NCBI GenBank assembly: GCA_022829145.1
Contig: CM040763.1
Location: forward strand, 25,657,488-25,721,487
Reading direction: 5' to 3'
DNA: 64,000 nucleotides
Source of the DNA: Albula goreensis
Taxonomy: Eukaryota > Chordata > Actinopteri > Albuliformes > Albulidae
The notes under the pieces were generated by a model, which did no database searches, was not told the origin of the DNA, and saw only the letters and a program-made list of their open reading frames with translations. This document shows positions 56,960-64,000 of this stretch, one piece after another. The position numbers and the translations under genes are program-made. Position 1 is the stretch's first letter, and each line of letters opens with the position of its first letter.

Positions 56960-56976
56960 CACACACACACACACAC
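56913..56976. repeat. (TA)n(CA)n microsatellite at Tc1 end
   Basis: TA run followed by CA repeats, directly adjoining the 5' end of the Tc1 element, which inserts at TA. Confidence 0.92.
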
Positions 56977-57980
56977 CATAACATTATAACCACTGACAAT
57001 AGAAGTTAATAACATTGATTATCTCGTTATCATGGCACCTGTCAGTGGGTGGGATATATTAGCAGCAAGTTAACATTTTGTCCTCAAAGTTGATGTGTTA
57101 GAAGCAAGAAAAATGGGCAAGCGTAACGATTTGAGCGACTTTGACAAGGGCCAAATCGTGATGGCTAGACAACTGGGTCAGAGCATCTCCAAAACTGACG
57201 CTCTTTTGGGGTGTTCCTGATCTGCAGTGGTCAGTACCTATCAAAAGTGGTCCAAGGAAGGAAAATCGGTGAACGGCCGACAGAGTCATGGGCAGCCAAG
57301 GCTCATTGATGCACGTGGGGTGCGAAGGCCGGCCTGTGTGGTCTGATCCAACAGACGAGCTACTTCAAATTGCTGAAAAAGTTAATGCTGGTTCTGACAG
57401 AATGGTGTCAGAACACACTGTGCATCGTGATTTGTTGTATATGGGGCTGCGTAACTGCAGACTAGTCAGGGTGCCAATGCTTACCCCTGTCCACTGCCAA
57501 AAGTGCCAACAATGGGCACGTGAGCATCAGAACTGAACCATGGAGCAATGGAAGAAGGTGGTCATCTGTTGAATCACGTTTTCTTTTACATCACCTGGAT
57601 GGCCAGGTGCGTGCGCTTCGCTTACTTGGGGAACAGATGGCACCAGGATGCACTATGGGAAGAAGGCAACCTGGTGGAAGCAGTGTGATGCTTTTGGCAA
57701 TGTTCTGTTGGGAAACCTTGGGTCCTGCCATTCATGTGGATGTTACTTTGACACTTACCACCTACCTAAGCATTGTTGCAGACCATGTACACTCTTTCAT
57801 GGAAACGGTATTCCCTAATGGCAGTGGCCTCTTTCAGCAGGATAATGCGCTCTGCCACAAAAATGGTTTAAGAATGGTTTGAGGAACACAACAAGTTCAA
57901 GGTGTTGACTTGGCCTCCAAATTCCCCAGATCTTAATCCAATCAAGCGTCTGTGGAATGTGCTGGACAAACAATGAGTCA
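56977..57980 (+). mobile_element. Tc1-like element (copy 2), 3' truncated
   Basis: Begins CCATAACATTATAACCACTGACA, the 5' terminus typical of this Tc1 group. The transposase opens at ATG 57113 with [20 protein letters not shown] (helix-turn-helix region), then GCS and VVSTYQKWSKEGKSVNG. The catalytic half (about 57520-57900) shows AIHVDVTLTLTTYLSIVADH and GLFQQDNALCHK. Multiple stops and frameshifts are present. The 3' end stops near 57978 without the terminal repeat. Confidence 0.87.
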
Positions 57981-58389
57981 AACCTACATTGTGTTAGTAA
58001 CCATAAGGAAAAAAATTAGGAGCTTAATCATGTGTTCAATGTCTCCAGGAGCCTATTAAGTCACCCCAGTCTATAATTTGATCAGGTATGAAAACTTACT
58101 CTTTTTGTTTATTTGTTTGCAAAATCACATAAACACAATGGACCTCATTTATCAATATTTTCATACAACTACGTAAATTTACGTGCCAACGGACATGAAT
58201 TAACAAATTCCGCTGGATTTATCAAACACGCGTAAACATAGAATTTGTTCGTATTTTGTGCATATGTTGATAAAAATCAATCAATCGTAAATGAGAAGGG
58301 CGTTCACAAAATGTTCAATTAGCATAAATCTACACCTCTGAAATACCATATTAGGAGCTTGGAATCCCTTTATTGGCAATGTAAAGAGA

Positions 58390-58625
58390 TGGCAGAGAAA
58401 GGCAAAAGAAAAAATAAAACGTTTATGAAGTGGCAACTTTAGTTTTTTTAATGGAAATAGAATGAAAAAATACTTTTTTCAGTAGTGTAAGTAGTGGAGA
58501 GCAGGGGCCGGGGATGACCAAAACCTGGCAAGAAATAACTGTTACAGTACATTCAGTGTCAAAAGTTCTGCACACGCCGCAACAGGTTAAAAGAAAATGG
58601 TTCGACATGAAACTGGAGGCAAATT
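58390..58625 (+). pseudogene. Myb/SANT-like accessory protein remnant
   Basis: Plus-strand remnants start MAEKGKRKNKTFMKW, and after frame changes read TKTWQEITVTVHSVSKV, then QQVKRKWFDMKLEA. This is the WKxI and VKxKWxDLK-like pattern of Myb/SANT domains in Harbinger second genes. The copy at 34250-34500 is the same gene. Confidence 0.62.
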
Positions 58626-58886
58626 ATTGGAGAGACGTCATTGGCTGGTTGACCAAAGTGGTAATGCCACATGCAACACATCTTTTGGGCAGTCATGTTT
58701 TCCAAAATCAATTTGGAAGCAATCCCTGGAAAAATAATTTGTTCAAATCAGAACTATGACGTATTTGTGATCCTTTATAATAATGTACCCTCCCTTGCCT
58801 TTCCCTCCACTCTGCAGTCCCTTTCCTTTTCAAACACAAACTGTAACGTCATTTTACCTTATATACAAGTAACAACAATTGTCATA

Positions 58887-58945
58887 CAGGCTGAGCATCC
58901 CTAATCTGAAATCTGAAATGCTCCAAAATCTGGAAAATTCCACAC
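58887..58945 (+). mobile_element. Tigger/pogo-like terminal sequence
   Basis: CAGGCTGAGCATCCCTAATC follows a TA at the start and continues TGAAATGCTCCAAAATC, close to the terminal repeat of Tigger/pogo elements. No opposite terminus was found, so only one end is supported. The extent into 58945-59640 is unknown. Confidence 0.5.
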
Positions 58946-59918
58946 ATGACCTCACTTGCGTTTAGCGGCCTGTACGTTCTGTTACATACATTAAACACAT
59001 TTAAAAAACAAATAAAAAAATGGTGTACATGTGATGTTAAAAATACTTTTATATTTGTTTAAATATTTGACACATATTACACAACTCAGCTAGACTATCT
59101 AGCTAAATTTAAGTCTGTCGGTCTAACTGTGTTTTAAGAGAAAACAAATTCTAATCTCTGATGAGTAGCCACGACAATTTTGCTTGTTTTTTTAAATAAG
59201 TTTTATAATTGGTAATGTTATGATTGAGCTGCATCGACTCTTGTAGCAACTGCTTTATTTCACAGAATTCTAAGCTACTACAAAAGGTAGGGAATAATTA
59301 AAAAAGCCAGATATATTTGTCCAATAACGTAAGAATGTATGTTTATTAAATAAGAACGTGAATGTATTATGACAGTCCTACTTCTGCAGTATTTCGGAGA
59401 CTTGTTGACTGTGTAAGTTTTTCTTAGAGCTGACAGAGCGAGTCAGCTATAGCAATGAAGACCTTAGCAATGGTTTGTGCTCCTTATTTATAGCAAATTT
59501 CATTCAAGTGTTATATGGAATTCATGTTAAAGTCCAAATAAGAATTATTTTGATTAATCAGGATTACACAGCATCACCTGTTTTACTGTTGAATCCAACA
59601 GTGATTTTATGTAACAATTTCAACCGTTATAATATTACTCTGTTACTACCAAATAACGTGCTACACATTTTTAATCCGGTAAAAGATGAGTGAATGGAAT
59701 AAATAAAAGCAAAAAGACGAAAAACACACTTTACAGATTTGCTTTTCCATTTACGCACACGATACGAACAGTTTAGAGCGCTCATGAAATCTCTTCAGAT
59801 CCTACAAACAAACTGATATACGAAAACTTTGATAAATCCCACATTTTTTGTGTAAATGCATTTATGAACGATTTACGATCAAACTTGCTCGGCTCACGTT
59901 TGATAAATGAGGCCCAAT

Positions 59919-61699
59919 GTGGATATAGGTGCTTTTTTCTTCATGACATGCAAATTATCTCTCATCAAAAACACCTAACTATGAACAATTAACAGCTTGT
60001 TATGATTTTCAGGTGCAGTTTTGGTTGGAACAAAAACCAGCATACACAGTGGGCCCCAAGGACCGACTTTGGGAACTACTGTTTTAGATATTGGACTGTG
60101 AAGGGGGCAGATATAAATGCATAGTAAATGAGGAGAGTTGGGTCTTTCAGATATTGAACTGTGTAGCCCACATTTGGGCAAGGGAGAAAGGTCAGCTGAC
60201 AACACTGTGTTTCTGAGGATCCTCATTAACTCAAATCCCCCTGAATCTCTCAAATTAGGAAAAGAGGAAAAAATTAACCCTGTGAAGTCCTGTTAGCTGT
60301 GTTGGTCACCTGAGAAATAATGTAAAAAAAAAAATCATTTTAACAATAATCACTATAACACTACAAACAGAACATTTTTTATGTGGTTCACTAACTTATG
60401 CATGTGGAAAAACCCTACAAAGCTTTGGCCACTAGACAACAAGTTGCACCCTGTTAATGGCTTTGACACAGAGCATCTAGCTGATGCCACCAACACAGCC
60501 ATCTACCTGCTCCTTTTCAAACGCTTCCTCTCCTTCAGCTACTTCCTACCTGCCTCTCTCTCAACTCCTCTCACTCTCAAGCTCCTCTCGCGTGCTGGAC
60601 GTACGCTTAAAACTCTCTCATCTGGGCCTGGCACACCGCACGCCAAGGAACTCTGTCCCTCGTCTGCCTTGTGTGCAAGAACTCTCTCAGTTAAGCAGGC
60701 CCGCTCAACACAGCCTAAAAGGTAGCTTCAAACCCTGGTGGTTAGCTACAGGGAGCAGAGACCACGAGACGAGTTGAACACTGCCGGGAAGAGCCACACA
60801 ACAAAACCTTGGAATCCAGCAGAAAGAAGACCTGTAAGTCCCAAGAGGCAAGCAGCCTGCAAGGAGGATCCCACTACGTGAACAACGGCATCGAACCCCA
60901 GAGAGAACGAGTGAGCAACCAACTCTGTGCCCCGGGAAACCAGAGACTGACAGTAACAAAAGGAACGCACTTTACCCATCTAACCAACAGAGAAAACTGC
61001 AACAGTAAGGCTATAACACTGGGCACAGGTAGATAACATTGCTTAGCTAAATATTGTTACATTCATAACTAAATGTAATTAACACATTGATACGTTGTAT
61101 AAATAGCCAATGGCCTACAGTTGTCTACAGTTGTCTTCAGACAAAGGAGAACCTGCATGCCTGGCTTCAATAATAACTAGGATGTGAGTTCAATTACAAA
61201 TACTTTTCTTTTTTTGCCCTTATTACTACCTACGCTTTATGCACTGTTTATGATTTATGAAATGTGGTCTAAATCTATATGAGACTGGAGGATGATGAAG
61301 CACTGTTAAAAAAATTACTCTTCTGGCACTGGGGAAAACGATCATATGTCAGTTTTGTTCATATGTTCTAAATTAAAGGGTTGCTCTTACAAAGAAACAT
61401 GCAGCAATGAACATGACTTTATCATAGACAACAAATAAAGCAAAATAATTTCCTGTGTTTTTATAGTATTTTTATTGTGTTTTCAAATCATAACCATTAG
61501 AAGACTCCTGGTGTCAGAATTCTGGACCAACCTGGGCCATTGAGGGGACATGGCAGAATGTCCCCTAAAAGTCATGAACATAACATTATGGCATAACCAA
61601 CCAGAGACAATACTGGAATTAGAATGACTGTGAAAACCCTGCTCACTGAGATGGAAGGTGACAGCAGGAGAGTGACAAGCATTCACACCCACCCTGCTT
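59919..61699. other. No gene seen
   Basis: The stretch 60470-61010 is richer in C and in CTCTC motifs and may be part of an unnamed repeat. The open frame at 60381-60725 has no family motif. Nothing else is supported. Confidence 0.4.
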
Positions 61700-62108
61700 C
61701 CAAAATCGCATACTAATCAGTGCCTACTAAATTTGAACAAAAGCGCTCTGCTCTTACATCAACGTAGTGCCTACTAACCAGTGCAGTACGCAAGTTTTTG
61801 GACATACTACGGTCACTATTTTCTTCAGTCTAATAGGTGGAAGTGTACAACTGACAAACATCCATCATCAAATGTCATATGCAGAGAACCGTCTCTGCCG
61901 TCTTCTTTTTTGGTATCTATCAACCCAGCGGCCTTGTGCAGTGTGCAGTGCAGTGTGCAGCCCTTGCGCACTGCAGAATTTTAATGGAAGCAGTAGGCCA
62001 TCCGGGTAACGCTCCCATACTGATTCAGCCGGTTCGAGATTTTGGACGTACTACACTCTACCCGAACTGATCTTTGCCTGCTATACAGGGTATAGTATGC
62101 AATTTCGG
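61700..62108. mobile_element. Short inverted-repeat DNA element (MITE-like)
   Basis: Ends CCAAAATCGCATACTA (61700-61715) and TAGTATGCAATTTCGG (62093-62108) are reverse complements at 14 of 16 positions. No coding region lies between. The GTATGCAATTTCGGAC type of end is common in fish DNA transposons. The target duplication is not certain. Confidence 0.55.
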
Positions 62109-62166
62109 ACAGGGCCCAGGTCTTCCACCAATCCTGCACCAAGCACGTATCAACAGTGGCAGCCAC

Positions 62167-62648
62167 TGTCAGTAATACTGGGTGTTTTGGCATGTTTGTT
62201 TTTGTCATTTCCCTGGTCTATGTGCTTTTGTTTTCTTTCCCCCTTGTGTCTGCCTCGCCTCCTGCCAGTCACTTGTTTCCTGATTGATTATGTGATTCAC
62301 CTGTTTTGTATCGCACCTGTTCTTTGTTCTGTCTCGTTAGCTCTGTATTTATTTCCGCTTTGTTTCAGTCCTTGTTGCAAGTTCATCTCTGTGTACTGTT
62401 CCAGTTACGCTACAAGCCTTTTCCTGCCTGTCTGCCTTGGTTTGCGAGGTTTGGACTGTGTTTCTGTGCTGTTGCCGTGCTCTTTTGATTCAGACCTCTG
62501 CCTGTTTGTTTTGACCTAGATTCCTGGATTACGTCTTTGTACCTCTGCTGTGCCTTCCTGGTTTGATCCTCGCTTGTACCTGACACTGTTTTTGGATTCT
62601 GGACTTTTTCAATCTTTTAAACTCCACGTCCACATCTGAGTCCGTACC
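62167..62648 (+). repeat. Sushi-like LTR (copy 3)
   Basis: Starts TGTCAGTAATACTGGG and ends near CATCTGAGTCCGTACC. It matches 39366-39655 in its first part and the minus-strand LTR at 19062-19390 in its second, which ties all three together. No Gag follows it, and no clear target duplication is seen. Confidence 0.72.
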
Positions 62649-63140
62649 ATATGGAACTGTAAGATTCTGGTCCAAATCCCTAAAACTAGTACACCCAGTA
62701 CAGCATAAGAGAGAACAGATCATCCCACCAAAGGTATGCAAATACCTGTATTCATTTCTCTAGATGGCCTTATTGTAGCCACAGTTCTGCTCACATACTT
62801 CAATTGTCACTTTGGCCACAGCTAGATGATGTGGTAATTGGTAAGAAACCGGTGATGGGTGATTGAGAGCTGTCCTGGCTAGGGAAGATAGACCAATTAT
62901 CACAACTACTGTATTCAACCACAAGAACTACCCTCACTAGACCAGTGATGGTAGGATTGATGGTTATTTCATTATTGTCTAATCCTGATCAAAGCTATGT
63001 ATCTGTATAAAGAAGGCTTTCACTCAGGGCTCAGGGTTCATTTGGACTCCGATGAACCCAGAGTGTGTTTTACATATTTCTGACAACTGCCGTTCTTGTA
63101 AATAAAGAAGTCTTTTCCAAGAAGATCAGAATTGTGCCTT
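62649..63140. other. No gene seen; possible LTR-like stretch
   Basis: A TATAAAG near 63004-63020 and an AATAAA near 63102 occur just before the Ty3 integrase fragment. They may belong to another LTR but the ends are not defined. Confidence 0.3.
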
Positions 63141-63189
63141 TTTTCCCTACAGAATGAAGCGGTGCCCCTCCAGATGTGAGCAGAGCTAT

Positions 63190-63840
63190 GACAACGCCCA
63201 AGTCATGAGACTCCTGAGGCAGTGGAGAAAGCTGAAGCTGGTCAACAAGCTTCTCTACAGGGTGACCAAAGACCTCTCCTCTGGCCCCACAGTCCACCAG
63301 CTTGTCATCCCACCAAAGCTGAGACCTGCCATGATGACGCAGAACACCAAGGCCAGGGTTGCACCCTCCAGCTAGCATCTTAGAGATTTTACTGGATCGG
63401 TCAAGACCAGGATATGTGGCAAAATGCAAATGCTGTGTGGTGAGTAAGTGCCCTGAGCCTGAAGCCAGAGCCCCCTCTCGAATCAATCCAAACACACTCC
63501 CCACTTGAATTAGACTGTAGTCTGTACTCGTCACAGATCATTTCACATGCCTTGCCCATGCTTTCCCCTGTGCCAACCAAACGGCAAAACAGGCAGCTAA
63601 ATGTCTGTGGAATGAGAATTTCTGTGTATAGATTTCCAGAAAGAATCCACTTAGACCGTAGGTCCAACTTTGAGTCCCAGCTCATCCAGGACCTCCTCAA
63701 CATGGCCCATGACCATATGTCCTGCACCACTGCCTACCACCCTGCTGGTAATGGAACTGTGGAGTGATTCAACCGCACCCTTAGAACCATGCTCTGAGCT
63801 TTGCCCCCTCATGAGAAACACAAGTGGAAAAGACAGTGCA
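63190..63840 (+). pseudogene. Ty3/Gypsy integrase fragment
   Basis: Plus-strand remnants: LLRQWRKLKLVNKLLYRVTK and VHQLVIPPKLRPAMM (pre-integrase region), then in another frame LLDRSRPGYVAKCKCCVVSK with zinc-like cysteines, and DRRSNFESQLIQDLL with TAYHPAGNGTVE, then a stop and FNRTL (second Asp and Glu regions). It is a different Ty3 lineage from the Sushi-like element and is broken by stops and deletions. Confidence 0.75.
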
Positions 63841-64000
63841 CCATAATCTTATCATGCTGGCTAACTTCCTGCCCCTGGATATGTGACCGGAGGATGTGGT
63901 GGACATGGCATCATCTAGTGGCTCATATGATAGCCAAGGGCCTCCAAGGGCAGCTGTGGAACCAAGAGATGTGACTTCTAGGACTAAGGACTGGATAATG

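Larger units (their letters stand above)
58140..59915 (+). mobile_element. Harbinger-like element, complete ends
   Basis: Starts GGACCTCATTTATCAA at 58140 and ends TTGATAAATGAGGCCC at 59915. The 16-bp termini match in inverted orientation except for one base, and a 3-bp duplication AAT flanks both sides (58137-58139, 59916-59918), which fits Harbinger insertion. It carries a Myb-like gene remnant but no transposase, so it is non-autonomous or internally deleted. A Tigger-like terminus sits inside at 58887. Confidence 0.82.

Overview
The window looks like nuclear DNA of a ray-finned fish. The one intact gene-like feature is a two-domain C1q gene of the C1QTNF4 (CTRP4) type on the minus strand at 30907-31974. 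Nearly everything else that can be recognised is transposable-element DNA of kinds common in fish: L1-, L2- and CR1-like LINEs, a Sushi-like chromovirus, two endogenous retroviruses, hAT, Tc1 and Harbinger elements, and a broken Polinton/Maverick. Every mobile-element gene I examined carries stops, frameshifts or deletions. There are no bacterial features, CRISPR arrays, rRNA genes or credible tRNA genes. No species can be assigned from the sequence alone.

Layout. 1-1.8 kb is the 3' part of an L1-like LINE. About 1.8-11.5 kb is a hAT element (minus strand, ZMYM1-like transposase) split cleanly by a provirus, ERV1 (2719-9343), with a 4-bp GTTT target duplication. 13.1-13.9 kb is a Tc1 fragment. 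14.9-19.4 kb is a Sushi-like Ty3 chromovirus on the minus strand. 22.7-24.8 kb is an L2-like LINE. 25.0-26.0 kb is a solo LTR. 26.3-28.1 kb holds Polinton capsid-gene remnants interrupted by a CR1-like LINE tail. 28.5-34.7 kb contains c1qtnf4 between two matching ends of a Harbinger-like element. 38.6-41.4 kb contains a hAT 5' fragment, a Ty3 LTR piece and an element with inverted arrays. 41.5-43.9 kb is a two-gene Harbinger element. 44.7-51.9 kb is a LINE split by a second provirus, ERV2 (45275-51483), with a GTAC target duplication. 52.4-53.4 kb is a second copy of the solo LTR. 55.4-57 kb has micro- and minisatellites. 57.0-58.0 kb is a second Tc1 copy. 58.1-59.9 kb is a complete Harbinger-like element. 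61.7-62.1 kb is a short inverted-repeat element. 62.2-62.6 kb is another Ty3 LTR and 63.1-64 kb a Ty3 integrase fragment.

The two proviruses are unrelated. ERV1 has a tRNA-Leu primer site, an in-frame UAG between gag and pol, and an envelope I cannot place. ERV2 has a tRNA-Trp primer site and a gammaretrovirus-type envelope. Both have 5' LTRs that keep their exact termini but lack the interior. The most thought-provoking arrangement is c1qtnf4 lying between the left and right ends of one Harbinger-like family in the orientation expected of a single element, with no other host gene visible in 64 kb. I see no convincing new biological system; the findings are structural and evolutionary leads.
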